Origin: Effrenium voratum
Taxonomy: Eukaryota > Sar > Dinophyceae > Suessiales > Symbiodiniaceae
DNA: 64,000 bases
Direction: 5' to 3'
Assembly (NCBI GenBank): GCA_963377175.1
Contig: CAUJNA010000191.1
Coordinates: 180,545 to 244,544 of the forward strand
Below are positions 20,956-33,512 of this stretch, piece after piece (position 1 is the first letter of the stretch; each line of letters starts with the position of its first letter). Position numbers and translations under genes: made by a program. The notes under the pieces are model-generated. The model was given only the letters and a program-made list of their open reading frames with translations, did no database searches and was not told where the DNA came from.

Positions 20956-21148
20956 GGCAATCATGATAATCCTAATGGCGCATAATAGCGCGCACACCTC
21001 AGAACTGTGCATTGCACCTCGCGAGGCTTTGGTGCAGCGAGCAGCCGATTTGATAGGGGCAATCATGGGGCAACCCATTTCACGTGAGGATGTCGTGTTT
21101 CAAGCCCGGCAAGAGAGCGAGCGTGTATCGCCCAAGGACATGCGATGA
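20956..21148 (+). CDS. Candidate exon, unknown protein
   Basis: The acceptor is TTGCTGACATGCAG. The frame reads AIMIILMAHNSAHTSELCIA, PREALVQRAADLIGAIMG and QPISREDVVFQARQESERVS to a stop at 21146. A hydrophobic start is followed by an amphipathic, charged remainder with normal protein composition. It is either a terminal exon or an exon with an unrecognised donor before the stop. No family is recognised. Confidence 0.5.
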
Positions 21149-23280
21149 GACTGGAATGTCGTTATGTCAGAATGTCCCGTCTGCGTGCCTGGGATCGGTT
21201 TATTTGCTCGGCAGCCAGTCGGTCTCCAGATGGTTCAAGATCACACCGATTGATAAATGCACTCTACAAAAAAATGTTGTTTTCCCCAGACCGGCGGGTC
21301 AATACACTTTTAGAGTAGGCCAATTCTAGACCAAGACTAAACTGGCGCATTGATCACCCAGCTTTGTTCGGGGGTAGTCCAGGACCCAAGCTCTTGCGCC
21401 AAGCCCATGCCAGAATTGCACAAAAAGCAAGGCCCCTTTAACCCTTACCATTTGCATTACCACCAAATGACAAAGTACCACTTTTGAAACCTTTTCAAGG
21501 GGGTGCCGGTTTGCTGGCTCCTCGGACTAATTAACCCTATACGAATTAACCAGAGTTTCAAAAGCCTTCAAGGTCACATTTTCCTTGCGAGATGTACCTA
21601 CAACCAAGTGCCTGTCAACTTTCCTAGCACCGCCAGCTTGAGAAGGCCGGCGAGGGTCACAGTTCACTGACAGTCGGTCGGTCTTTCTTTCCCTGCACCA
21701 ATCTGTGCTGACCGAAACGCCCCCAAATAAAAACAAAGAGCCTTTCCCTTTCAAAGCGTGTACTTCAACCTATTTTCCAAGTTTTTGTTTGGGCCCGTTT
21801 CAAGGGATGAGTACATTTGCTTCTGAGGGACCTAGTCCCGCTGTTAATAATTATCGTTTGTCCCCGGGCCGCTATTTTTTGTATTAGGATTCTGTATTGG
21901 GGGGAAGAGAGATTGCAGTTATTTTTACTTCAGTTTCTTCACTTCTGCCAAGAAAGTGGGCAGCTGGCTTTCCTGGTGCCGGGTTGGGGTCAATTCCTGC
22001 GCTGTTCTTTTTTGGCATTGGTGGACTGTCCCCAGGTCAAGCCCAGACTGGATGCATAGCGCTCGGAAGAAGACGGATCAAGATTATTTTACGCCCCGGC
22101 GAGTGGGTGAACGCGCAACTCGGCCTCCGATCTGAGCGGGTTGGCAAACAGGGCGAGAAGGGTGTCATTCTAGGGCAGGCATCCTTCTTTCTACAAAAAA
22201 CAACCAAAACCCTGGGGACACAGCTGCTTTTTGATAAGAGCGATGGTTGAAAAGAATGGGGAATCAACCCCTAGAGTCATACGCATAATAGTACAATGAA
22301 GCCGTTCAGATTTTGGCGGCAATGATGTTGATCACAACACCGCGCTGATTCTGCACATGAGAGCGGCAAGCATCATCAGTAACGGATGCATGCAAACATG
22401 TACAGACTTCGAATCAAAGGGCTGACCTTTCTAGGTTCTCCCTTGCAGTGTTCATGGGTTTGTTTCGGGCGTGCCGCTTCCTTATGCAAACGCACGCCCC
22501 TTAATTTCATGAATATGTCCAAACTGTAAACCAATGTGTCAAGTTGTTCAAGTCAAACTTGCAAAAACTTGCTCAACAAAAAAACACTATTTTGCTTGCA
22601 GCAAGCAGTGAGGAAGAATAGGCAGCAAAAACACCCATAACAGGTGTGCCTTTGATCAATAACCTTTATTTGGGGAAACAGAATCGACCTGACGGACAAC
22701 TAGCCGAGAACCAAACGAACACCACGTGAGTGTGAAGACCTGGGCAGCAAGCTCCCCGCCGAACGCAGGGCAACAGCAAAATAGCGATAAAATACTGTAA
22801 GACTACAGGAAAACTACAAGCATACTGCGAGAAGACTGCTGGAATACTATGGCATAGGACAACTTTGGGGGAAGACCACGGGAAGACGGACAAGTTGTAG
22901 ACATATAACAGCTGAAAACGCTAAACACCGATGGAGGAGAATACCGATAGTAATAGAGTTGCACCGCTTTGCCACCTTTGTGTTTTTGCACCCCACCTGT
23001 GCAAACGACTCTTTTGAGTCACTGGTTTGCCCAACCACCGTAGCAGCTGTGGCAATAAACACTCACAGCTTCCCCGGCTTCTTGCAGCTTTTCGTAGTGA
23101 GCGAGGATCCTTGATTCGAAGGGTAAACATCATTGGCTGTTTTTCAAGCGGCTCGAGCTTTGTTCAGGCCGGTTCAGACAGAGGTTTGCATGAGAACATG
23201 GGAACCTCGTGTTTTTTGACCGCTCCAGACGTTTTATTTGTGAATTCCTCATTTTGGATTCTCAGTTTGGTGTTTTCTTT
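21149..23280. other. Mostly non-coding, one weak + strand frame
   Basis: The only frame that looks protein-like is about 22058-22250 on + (GRRRIKIILRPGEWVNAQ, then RVGKQGEKGVILGQ), without clear splice sites. The remainder is AT-richer DNA with no recognised feature. Several 60-80 codon minus-strand frames near 22.7-23.1 kb are unsupported. Confidence 0.35.
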
Positions 23281-25421
23281 TCTCCCGCAGACGAAGCAAG
23301 CAAGCATGAGTGAGCGACTGGTGATTCCAGATTGGAGCCGCAGTCGAGAAAAAAAGAAAGAAAAGGAAGAAGAAAACAAAACGTGGACCCAGGCGTGATT
23401 TCACACAAACCACGCACTCCAGGCGTGATTTCAGTCATTGTGATTTCAGTCACAACACTGGAGCCTGAGAAAACGCTGGCGTTTACTGTGTGGAATCCTG
23501 AGATCTTTTCATTTGCGGTGGAAGCAAGCTTGCATCCACTTTCGCAGCTTGACAGAGCGTCTTTGTGTGTCCTTCACTTCATGTATAAGATGTTGCGTTT
23601 GATTCGGACTGCTAAAGCGGTTGGCCTCAATCATGAAAGTTGATTCGGGTTTTTCCCACTGTTTCATACGCATTTTGCAGAAACCAAGAAGATCAAGCAG
23701 CTAAGGCTGGCAAAGAAAGGCGGGCGGCAATACTTGCATTGGCTGAGCTTCACCCATAGTGCCATAGTCATGGTAAAGGGGAAGAGAAATTCAACCTTAA
23801 CTATCAAAGACCATGAAAGGCGCTTGGGCCTTTAGTGGAACGTCAATCCTCGGATGAGCCAGGATAAGCTAAGGGTACCCGTGCAAATGGAGGGGTATCA
23901 AGAGTGGTCCACGCAACAGGCCATGCTTTTTGTTCCACCCCATTTTTAATTAGATAATCGCCACTCCCTCCACAGTTAATTTATTCTTCAATTCAAGGAA
24001 CAGCGGGAATTAGCGCCAGTACCAATCTTGATAAGCCTCCTTGAGTGGCAGCAGTTTTGGTGGTCAGGAGGATTTGCCCTGTAAAATCGCGAATTGCTGG
24101 AGGATTTGACCATTTGTAGCTTTTTTGACGATGGCTTGGAACAATGGCAGCTTCTGATTAATCCCCCCCCCCAATGGATCCCCGTAAACAAAAGATCCCC
24201 CAAAAATCAACTGGTTCATCAGTTGTCCAAAGCCGACCTTTTGACCTTTGGTTTGCCATGTTGATCCATTTTAAAGCATGGCCCCGAAAGGTTCACCTTT
24301 CATTCCTGGGTTCTTTGGGCAACTGAGGTTTTGAATTGTGTAGGAAGCATTGCTGAGCCAATTTGAGTTTCCATTTCATTTAGTATTGCTAGAGCTTCCT
24401 TTCAGATCGGATTTGGGGGATGTGAATATCCGTGCAATTCTCATGCTATATTGCCTGGTAATTACTGTTCGGTCGTTGCCACTACCTGGTTTTGCATTAC
24501 CACCGTGATACACGCGTCAGACGTGCATTCCACCGTGATTCAAAAAGGAAGATGGCCGTGCAGATGCCTTTGTTAAAGCTCAGCTTCTTGAGACCCGCCA
24601 GCCCGGCTCTTCGGCTCGCGGCGACGTTCTACCTGTGCGGACAGGAGGTAGCCATGTTGTGTTGCGTGTCCCTGTTGCACCAGCTTGCGGAGTGAGCACT
24701 TTGTCTCTCACTCCATTGCCTGTCAGAACCAGCTTTTGTCCCCCGCCCCCTTGCCGAAGCGCAGTCCTGCAGTAGCAGGAGCGAGTCTCCCCACCGAACA
24801 ACCTGCAAAACAGGTTCATATTCTTGGAGGTCCTGCACCACAGCGCTGGTCGGCATAAACAAGCCATTCGATAGCTTAAGGGGTGCGGGTGCTCAGGAAC
24901 ATGACGGTCGCCACTTTCCGGTAGGGGTGAGTCAATTTTGGGTGTCCACTGGGCCAAACGGGCCCGCCCAGGGGGGATTAGCTGACATCCGCTCCTCAGT
25001 GCATGGCAGGCACACGGCCGAGGCTTCACCGCTAAAAAGCGCCTTTGGATGCAAATGAGCGGCTAGGTCCCCCCATGTTCAATTCTATTCCAGCAATCCC
25101 TTCTTGCTGGCAGCTTTGCAGATTGCAGCGAGAACCTGGCTCGTTCATTGTTGAGCATCCAAGTGCCGAGATGGGCGCAAAACCATTGCGTTGTAGAATT
25201 TGATTTGTGAGCAGACGTTGGACATGCTACCCGTTGTGGACGGGCACGGGAAGTGCCGCTCCACGATTTGACTAAGGCCCTAGTCAGGTACAGCACCTGG
25301 TTGTTTCAGACACTTGGCTGACACTGGATTCCTATTTCTCTGTGTCGCACGACTGGGTGCCCCTCTCAATCTTACACCCGCCAACCGCGCAGCTCACGAG
25401 AGCTTCCCCTCACATAAGCAG
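23281..25421. other. Weak frames and one dispersed repeat
   Basis: A Lys/Glu-rich + frame at 23300-23398 (MSERLVIPDWSRSREKKKEK) follows the acceptor TCTCCCGCAG and could be an exon. GCGTGATTTCA is repeated at about 23393 and 23423. The stretch 24250-24410 carries two dispersed repeats shared with 36.6 kb and 54.4 kb. Frames at 24.5-25.0 kb on both strands are not convincing. Confidence 0.35.
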
Positions 25422-25538
25422 ACAGGGTCGCCATCAGCAAGCACAGCGCTTTTCCAAGGACCATGTACCAGACTGGATGAGATCAACGGCCGCCTTTCAA
25501 GCGTTGGAGAAGGGTCCTAGCCCCAGTGCGATGCGTAG
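25422..25538 (+). CDS. Candidate exon with a canonical donor
   Basis: The acceptor CACATAAGCAG (25421) and the donor CGTAG|GTGAGC (25539) enclose a frame reading RHQQAQRFSKDHVPDWMRST and AAFQALEKGPSPSAMR. The donor is a perfect GTGAGC. The protein is unknown. Confidence 0.5.
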
Positions 25539-27903
25539 GTGAGCATGTCCTGTGGCCAATTCATTGGTTTCGCTTTGCAATGCAAAGCTGACAGCCCTTG
25601 GTCAAGCCCATTTGTGGTACCAAGCCTCGTATTGTTGATCAAACGTTGAACTGCCCACGTGGCCGATGACCGATGTGCAATGTACAGCTGTAGCGTCGCC
25701 GAGGTTCGCGGCCAAGATCTGCTGATGATCTCGGCAGGCTACATTTTGGCATGCATGTGGAGCCTTTGTACCAGCTTGTCAGTTTCCGGCTGCGAGAACC
25801 TACAACGGCTATATACATCAGCAAGTTGGCAAAAGCTTTTCCGGAGAGGTGCTGACTTGATACTTCCAAGCAGGTATTGCAAAGGACCCAGGCACTTGGC
25901 ACTTGACTAGCTTCGGGCCCTTGCCAGGGCTGCCGGCGTGGACAGCCACCGTGTGTGGGACGAATCCGCTCGGAACAAGGCTGGCAATCTCGTCCATCCA
26001 ACGAGCCATGTCTGAACCCAGCGTAGCCACGTAGCCGTGGCATTTGGAACTCTGGCTTTCCCATGTTGAGCAGGTATTCTGGCCCATTAATTGATCCTTT
26101 TTGGGGCATGCGGCCATGCGGCCATGCGGCATGACGGTCCCCTGCAGTAGGTCGTTCTGCTATAGTTGCCACTCCAAATCGCTTCGTGTATAGCCTAGGA
26201 CTGGCCGCGTGACCTACAAGAGCCAGCAATCGCAGCTGGGCTGCGAGTGAATCATAGGACTGCAGTTGGGAGGAATTGCATGTCTTGGTTGGCGACCTGT
26301 CGGGACCCCCCCCAAAGAAAAAGAAAAAGAAGAACAAAAAACAGACAACAACAAGCAACCGCAACCCACTGGTCATGTTTGCATGTGGCGTGAACGGTGA
26401 ACCCCCACTCGCTGTCTAGGCCCGACTTCCCTTTGGATTCCGGCCTCGAGCACCGAGCGAATTTCGAGGAGACCAAGTCCCACGGATGAGCTCATGGCCC
26501 CGGGCAGTTTTCCAATGGCGGGACGTGGGGCCCTCTTTGTCCCCATTGAAAACTCCATCATTTTCCAATGCCCCCCGTATTTGTTTGACATATTTTGACC
26601 GCGAAAGGGCAGCAGCCACCAGCGTCTTGCAGAAGCTTTGGACTTTAGACTTCAGCCTTGGGAGTGCGGCTTGCTCCTAAGCGAGCTACAATGAGTTTGC
26701 GCACAGGGTCGCTGGCTTGCACTTAGATCGGGTGTGCGGTGATGCTGGCTAGAGCTCAGGTGGAAGTGCAAGTTTGTTCTAGTGGCACCGGATAAGCAAA
26801 ATGAAGTGTGAATATCATCCATGAACCCCAAAATGGGACCTGACGCTAAATGAAAGAAAGGCTCCCGGTCTTGTGCGACAGGACACCATGCGGAAGCGGC
26901 CACACTCTGCGCGCGGTCATGTGGGCAGGTATGCCGGAGACAGGAGCAAGGCAGGGTGCAGGGCTAATCGGAACATGGAGAGATTTCCGAGCAACGAGCA
27001 TAGCATATGTTTTTTGCTTTCGCCTGTGGCAAGTTTCTGCGGAGACCTCAACCCTTCCCCAGTTGATGATATCGAAGTGGTAGCTGCATAAGGGTACAAT
27101 GTGCGTTCGCTTAGCGGAACTGGAAATGTTATGAGCTTTATCTTAGATTAGTATGTTGGCCGTGAGCCCAATCCAAATCAATACGCCAATCAATATACAA
27201 ACCCTAGACCCTGTGCCAACCCAATTCCGATTTCAAATCCACCCCCAACCTCCACGCCCCCCCTCACCCTGAGCCTGAACCCAACGTAAATCAAGCCTGA
27301 GCCACGTCACCCTAAACAAACGCAAGACTCACCCAAGACCACTAGAAGCCGAGCCGGAACCGACCCAACGTGAAGCCGAGCGAGCGCTACATCAACATGC
27401 AGTAAAAGGCCGCACTTTCTGGCCCCCGAGTGAGAAAACGGAAAGAGCCTCATGACAACTTGTGATGGTCAGCCTGTTGAACATCAACGCGCTGAAACTG
27501 TCGCTTGCTTTGAGCTGGGGCCCGTAAGCGGGCAGGATCGTTCAGCCAAGAAGGCGCCGGTGTTGGACCAGGACACTGGGAAAGCAGCTTGGCAGGTTCA
27601 AGCACTCGAGTGTCACAGCAGTTCAAGGTTTGGGCCAAGTGCTTTTCTTGTTAGATGTGTGCAGGAGAATTGCACCTCACAGTCTGATGCTTCGTGATGC
27701 CACTTTTGGTTTTCTGCAGGAAGTTGGGGATGCAACGTGAATGCAACATGTTCCCAGCGGCATAGTATGAAGCCCGCTCTGAAGCAGACGCGGCCACAGG
27801 CTGTATGAAACTCATGCAGGTGGCAGTCAAAAACCACAGCTTTGAGGGTCCATGAGGCGACTATAAAAAAACAAAAGGCGTGTTCCAGTGAATGCCGCCT
27901 CAG
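25539..27903. other. No firm gene; C/A-rich tract near 27.2 kb
   Basis: Competing frames on both strands (25639-26376 on -, 26486-26680 and 26873-27091 on +) are not decisive. A GCGGCCAT triplication sits at 26107-26130. From 27165 to 27390 the + strand is very rich in CCAA, CCCTAAAC and CCCTGAGCC words, similar in style to 34260-34440. A + frame at 27452-27697 could be coding. Confidence 0.35.
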
Positions 27904-28114
27904 GTTGCCAATAACTCCATTGTCTCGCCTGAGAGCCCGCAGTGGTTCAAAGAACCTTTTGAAAACAACCGCCGCTCAGATGCACAGAGTTCCAAAGTTG
28001 AGGACGCGACATGTCCCAGACGCACCAGGTCACCATGTCATAATGTTTGCGGCAAGAGGCAACTTCTTCGAGTCCAAAGGGGTGGCGCAGAAGCTGAAGA
28101 CGATGACAAATGAG
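27904..28114 (+). CDS. FENNR motif copy 2, split by an intron
   Basis: Exon 27904-27970 follows the acceptor GCCGCCTCAG and reads VANNSIVSPESPQWFKEP and then FENN plus one base. A GC donor at 27971 and the acceptor GCAAGAG at 28058 bound an 88-nt intron. Exon 28059-28114 completes R and continues NFFESKGVAQKLKTMTNE to the donor GAG|GTGTGC. The joined peptide FENNRNFFESKGVAQKLK aligns with FENNRGYFEKQGIAQKLK at 18.85 kb and FESNRPYFESHGIAQARK at 29.1 kb, where the same place is uninterrupted. Function unknown. The alignment of the three copies supports the splice prediction. Confidence 0.6.
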
Positions 28115-28174
28115 GTGTGCACCTCAGATGAGTCACACTCAAAACCCGGGTAGATGAAGGTTAGTAAGGGACGA

Positions 28175-28272
28175 TCCCAGCCATAAATAGTTGCGGCCGC
28201 CTTGGGATTTTCTTACATGGTTCTGGGTCAATCAATTGATACCGGGTTTTGATTGTGACTCAGATGCTCTCA
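28175..28272. repeat. Dispersed repeat, copy 1 (intronic)
   Basis: A stretch of about 98 bp beginning CCCAGCCATAAATAGTTG and ending ATTGTGACTCAGATGCT matches 49886-49987 at roughly 80% by eye, including GTTCTGGGTC and TACCGGGTTTTGATTGTGAC. It lies in the proposed intron between the 28114 donor and the 28262 exon, ending at that exon's acceptor. Confidence 0.75.
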
Positions 28273-28434
28273 GAATAGTTCCAGACACGCAGAGTTTGAC
28301 ATTGACTGGGACCGGGAGGGAGAAACCGGGGCCTGAGGAGCACAAGGACAAGGAGAAGTTTGTGGCAGGGCGGAAAATTCCGCAGAGACAACGCCAGAAC
28401 TTCAAGCAGATCAAAAATGAGGCGGGCTTCATGC
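28262..28434 (+). CDS. Candidate exon, Lys/Gln-rich
   Basis: After GTGACTCAG the frame reads DALRIVPDTQSLTLTGTGRE, KPGPEEHKDKEKFVAGRK and IPQRQRQNFKQIKNEAGFM before a possible GC donor at ATGC|GCTGAA. The strongly charged composition is unlike the other frames. It lies between FENNR copies 2 and 3 on the same strand. No family is recognised. Confidence 0.5.
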
Positions 28435-28967
28435 GCTGAATGCTTCAAGCCACGCTGCTCATGGAGGGTTGCCTGTTGTATTTGTTCACTACAGTTCCTG
28501 TGCCTTCAAAACTCCTGATAGATAGATAACTATATATATATATGCTTTGGCGCGGGGAGACTGCAAACACCTCATGTGCGGCCAGGAGGGCAAGATCCAG
28601 AAGCTTTGGCTTGCAGCGTAGGTTGGTGTCTTGCGTGCCCACTGCAGGGTGGGACCAGGCCAAACTTCCCAAAGTAGCAGCACGAGCTTTATGCTTGCCT
28701 CCCATGGAACCATGGATGTATGCGCATGCTCTTGATGGATGGATGGCTGCACTGCTGCCATGCCTGCGTCATAGCCGGCGAATGCGCGTGACCTGAGGAA
28801 TTTGAGCATCGTATCCGTTGGCGCGCCCCAATGGATGAAGCCGTTGGGCCGCAAATGGAATCTGCTCGGGTTGAGGGCCAAGCTACTTGCTTCAGGTTGC
28901 ACTTGGCCGGCAGGCCATTGCCCTCACGTGGTCATCCGTGCCTTCTGAAGTCCTTCATTTCCCACAG

Positions 28968-29157
28968 AAGGCCCGCAATGGAAGAACTCCGGTTGCCTTT
29001 TGGGATTTCTGGAGGCAAGGGTGCCAGATTTGGATTTTTTTTGCATTTGCTGCAGACGCGAGTGGACTGAGCCAATTGAGGTCCCCATTTGAGTCCAACC
29101 GGCCGTACTTCGAGAGCCACGGCATCGCACAGGCCAGAAAGGCTGCGACCGAGGAGG
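28968..29157 (+). CDS. FENNR motif copy 3 (two exons)
   Basis: Exon 28968-28991 follows CATTTCCCACAG and reads GPQWKNS with a GT donor at 28992. The acceptor TTTTTTTTGCATTTGCTGCAG at 29055 opens the next exon, which reads DASGLSQLRSPFESNRPYFE and SHGIAQARKAATEE. The intron is 64 nt and the phases match (G|AC). PQW plus FESNRPYFE corresponds to PQWFKEPFENNR of copy 2. Here the motif itself is not interrupted. Exon end uncertain by a few bases near 29155-29160. Confidence 0.6.
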
Positions 29158-29492
29158 GGCTTGACACGGGCATGAGCATCAGACAGGAAACTCTTCAAAC
29201 TTGGGAAGTAAGTCCCTGCAACTGTGACCAACACATGCTCCCCGAAAAGAAGAATACCCGCACGGCCGCACGGCTCCGGCGACGTCAAGTCGCAGAGGTT
29301 CCAAGTTGCATCAAACAAGTTGGGAGGAACTCCGGGCGACAAGCTGCATGTTGAGATTGCAAGCGCCTTCTGCAACCGTGCTTCCCTGAATGAGCCTGGT
29401 GATTTCTGGTCTCTGCATGTCGCTGTGTACTTTGGTTGCTCTCTTTGCTTTGACGGAAGTATCCCTTGCCTTCCATCAAGTGCATACCGCAG

Positions 29493-29605
29493 GAGTCGAC
29501 AATGCGCCGGTCCAACTCCGCACCACCCAAGTCGCGGGGCTCGAGGGAGGAGACGGAGAAGAAGGAGGCCAAGGCCTGGAGGGCGACCGGCACGGAAGGC
29601 TTCTC
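29493..29605 (+). CDS. Candidate exon, Ser/Lys/Glu-rich
   Basis: The acceptor GTGCATACCGCAG (29492) opens a frame reading ESTMRRSNSAPPKSRGSREE and TEKKEAKAWRATGTE, with a plausible GC donor near 29606. RSNSAP resembles a phosphorylation-type Ser motif, but no domain is assigned. It probably belongs to the same + strand gene series as its neighbours. Confidence 0.55.
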
Positions 29606-29980
29606 CATGCTTTCCTTTTCCATCAGATATGGTGCTTGTATTGGCGTGTTGCTAAGGCTTGTTGATCTTGCAAAGGGCAATGGTGACAGAATGAATGGTT
29701 AGGTAAGGAGGTGAAGCAACACCACAAGACCACAAGCCCATGCAGTAGAAGCAAACACCGGTCGCAACTGCACTCAGTACAGGCAAGCCGAGCTTGCCGC
29801 TTTTCATCACTGCAGCACTTGATTTAACATTTTAGATCATTTTAGATGTCAGTATCCTTGGCAGCGCCGGAAGCAAGTCCAGCAAAGAAAGGGTTCTTGC
29901 AGAACTCGCTTGAGCAGTCGGCCAAGTAGCACCGTGTTCTTTGGGCACCAATGTCAATGCACCTGCCTCACTTGCTGCAG

Positions 29981-31175
29981 GGAGTGCCTTCGCATGCTGC
30001 TGAGCGGAGCGCGCGCCGTAAATCCAGCGGCACATCATCCTCAATCTCTGGCACAAGTAGGAGGACGCAGGGCTGAGGTTGATGCTTGAATGACTTGAAC
30101 GGCTCTTGGGTGGTTGTTGTCGCCAGCTCACACTACTCAAGCTCATGTTCTTAAAGGGTTGCGGATAATTCTTGAGTCAGATCTCTTCTCGCAAGCAAGG
30201 CGCTTATGTTTTGCACATGTTTTTTTTTTTTTTTTTCCGCCAGTGACACGTGATGTGTGCTGCCAGGATGCACTTGTGGATTATGAACATTTGATTCGAC
30301 TGAAATGTTCATCCCAGATCCTCACAACTTTCAGCATCGCTGAGGACCAGCAGCACAGGCGGCTACTCGCGGTGTCACAGGGAGTTGCCAAGGCAGACGT
30401 CTCTGACATCCATGACGGATCAGACACCTGGACTGCACAGGGCTTGCGGCTTGCGTTGGGAGAGATGAACAGGTATTGAATGTGACCATTTTGAGTACGT
30501 GCTCCACAGTATGTGTGTGTGTGACCCCCCCCGCTATTAAACAGAGCAGGACGCTGTTAGAGTGCGTTTTTTTGTACATTTCAAGCTGTTTGGAATCTGG
30601 CCACCCTGACACAGATCTATAGATTCAATAAAAGACAGTGGCTGCGATTTGATTTGTTCCTTATCAATTCTGTTTGGACGAATTGAGCTTCAAAGTTCTG
30701 TTCGGAAAGGAATTCTATCTAAATTCTAGTTTTAAGATATAGTGTCTTTGGCCAGACCGAATGGGTTCAGAAAGGTGCCATCATTTTGTAGAGGCTACAT
30801 TCAACTACACGGCATGGAGGTTTGGTTAGCGTTGCATTTTTTTAGGGGTTTGGCTTGGAGGTATTTTGGTCCTCATGGTGCCTCCCAGTTCTCCTGACAT
30901 ATGTGGCGTCGGTTGGGTCTCCAGGTGGGCACACTACACAGCAAGCAGACGGTTGCGCAAAAGGGGGTGGGATGGTTTTTGTTTGCAACTGTTTGCAGGC
31001 TTGTGCTCATGTATTTTCAAGTGTCTTCCCCACAGAAAAGGGTGAGCTTTCGGCCGGTCGCCTCTCAAAATCTCAGAAGTCCCCACGTGAGCGTCGCTGG
31101 TACGGACGGTTCGCCAAGGCATTGCTGACCCAAGTGGTCCAGCGGCTGCCTCAGGCGCATTCTGACATTGAATAA
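29981..31175 (+). CDS. Three-exon 3' gene end, unknown protein
   Basis: Exon 29981-30056 (after ACTTGCTGCAG; ECLRMLLSGARAVNPAAHH; donor CAA|GTAGGA). Exon 30244-30472 follows a run of about 16 T and CCGCCAG, reads TRDVCCQDALVDYEHLIRLK, SSQILTTFSIAEDQQHRRLL, AVSQGVAKADVSDIHD and GLRLALGEMN, and ends at the donor AACAG|GTATTG. Exon 31036-31175 follows TCTTCCCCACAG, reads GELSAGRL, SQKSPRERRWYGRFAKALLT and QVVQRLPQAHSDIE, and stops with TAA. The middle exon is among the best supported in the window. The phases of the three do not match directly, so at least one exon or junction is unresolved. No family is recognised. Confidence 0.6.
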
Positions 31176-33510
31176 ATGTACGGCATGACCACGTCTACAC
31201 CCACAGACTCAAGCCAGGAAAGCATACCGCCTTGCCCGACGCAACACTGCGCACACCAGCCACATTAGTCAAATCCTAGATGCGCAGCTCATGATGAACA
31301 CGTGCGCAGACAGCGCCAGAAGCACCTGCATTGTCCTTGACTTTTTGGCCAGGTTGCAGGAGCCTTCAGAACAAAGCGTTGGTCGCTGAGAGAAGATCGC
31401 AGCGGAAAAGATACTGTCAAGGTTGCCCGTACGTACGCTCATTCGCATGAACAAGCGCAGCATTCCAAGCGCTGTCCAATCACATGTATGATGCACTTGA
31501 TTTGCTTCTAGAAATGCACCAATGCATTTGCACGTCATGGTATGCAAATGTGGCGGCAAATGTATGATGTGTGTATTGCACTTGTCCTTTGCATGATTCT
31601 GTTCATATCACATTTATCGTTGCATGAGCGCATTGGGTTGGAAAGTGTGTTTCGAAGGCTGCTGTCTGCAGTCCGAGCGAGCGATGGGCAACCTTGCTGT
31701 TCCTTTACGTGGGCTCCAATTTTAGTCCCTTGTGGCTGGCCCTGCAAGTCGGACCTGTTGAGAGCCGCAGCTCTGACAAAATGACCATGTGATGGTTGGA
31801 TCAGGCAAGTCTTCGAATTTTACTGTTGACAAGTTCCCTCATTGACGTTGATGCTTCGCAATGTCAGACAGGTGGGTTTTTTGCAACGTGCATGCCAATA
31901 AGCTGGCCTTTGGCGTTCCTAAGGTGCAAGACCAGAAACAAACAACATGTCCGAGGTGCAGGGTCAGACAGTTCTGTGGCTGGGAGCGCTATCGCGAGGC
32001 AATCATACTCCTTACTTTTCCTTTTGTGCCGAATGGTCCTCGGGCCTCGGGCCCATGCCCCGCGGATGCATTCCGAGCCATGGGCAGCTGTAGCTGCTAG
32101 TGTCCCGCAAGGGCCTCTAGCAAAGACAGCTGAGCTCAAGGGGCGTTGGCTCGAGTCACATCAAGATGGGCTTTCTCAAGCTGAATCGCCTGGATTATTC
32201 GGAACGAGCCTTTAAGGGGCTTCTCCGCACCCAGGGACTTTTGGCTTACCTGGTCAGCTCAAGGCTGGACCTAAACTTATGCCATTTACGGATGTCTCTA
32301 TGGCATCGTCAAGAGGCCCCAAACTAACAGCCGTGGAAAGAGACGCTGAGCTCTCCAGGCCAAGGTGTGGACCACGAGGTCATCGGCTGAAATCTGCATG
32401 CCAGCACGTGATTGATCGGTTACCTGCTTGCATCTCGCCCGGCCTTTGGATGTCAGCGGCGAATTCAACAGGCTGTCTATGTTGTTTAGTCAAACCAACA
32501 ACCAAACATGTTAGCCGCAGCATGATGTGCACAAATGATTCCGCCTGTGCAGAGCTGTTGCCGTGTTCAGCGACACGAGTTGTACGCCTTGTGGGGGGTG
32601 AATGCTGCAAGTGGCAGCAAAGCATGCAGCCGGCAACGACGGCAAGCATGGCGAGCACTCAAGAAAGCAGTCAGGACTGCTTTGTGCTGTGCACAGCGCA
32701 AAGCTTGGGCAACAGATTGGTTGGCTGGGCGGGCAGGTGTCACAAGATGTCACAAGAGCATGAACCCCATGATCAAGAAGCCAGTTGATGGATAGGGTCC
32801 GGCATGCGGCCAGATACATTCTCGCCCATTTGAACACCGTAAGGTTGATTTCCGCAGGAAGCTGCCGTGCCTTACACGCTGGTGGCAGAGGCGCGGCTCT
32901 GCATTCCTCGTGAAGGTTGCATTTGTTTATGCTGCCCCTAAATACGCATTGTGGGGATGGCTGTGGAGGGAGTGCCAGATGGACCAGATGGAACGGGAGA
33001 CTGAACCGGGATGAGGCAACGGTTTTCGAGCATTAGAGACGTGCTTCGGCGAAGGCAAGGAATGGCGATCATCGCGCGACTTTTTCGGTGCTGGAACCTC
33101 GGTGCTGCGAATGTCAGGATTCTGGCTACCCAGCAGTATTTCGAGGCACGCAAACAACAGTTGTATACAATTGTTGGTGCTGTTCATCGCGGGGGGGCTG
33201 GCAGCAAGCTCTAAATCAACAGTGTTTGTTGTGGGCATTTGCCAACCAACTCTGTCGAGTTTTGCATCCAGCAGCTTTGCACTGCACAAGAAGGCTTGTG
33301 CACGTGGCGGTGGCAAGCAGCACCTCAAGACTCGCACGCTGAGCCCGGTTGCTGGATTTCTCGCCAGCAATCGCACCTGGTCCCTTCGGAATCTCCTGCT
33401 CGTAGAAAGCTGACTTTGTTCGCTCGAAGAGTAGGGTGAGCAAAGGCATCTCATTTCTTTGGGGGGAACCCCCCGCCAAAAAAAAGACAAGCAACAACAA
33501 GCATCCCACC
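31176..33510. other. Several unconfirmed + strand frames
   Basis: Frames at 31630-31784 (GLESVFRRLLSAVRASDGQ), 32590-32795 (RRQAWRALKKAVRTALC) and 33011-33214 (RQGMAIIARLFRCWNLGAAN) have plausible composition, but lack strong splice sites and overlap minus-strand frames. None is recognised. The density of + frames suggests an eroded or poorly resolved gene. Confidence 0.3.
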
Positions 33511-33512
33511 AA

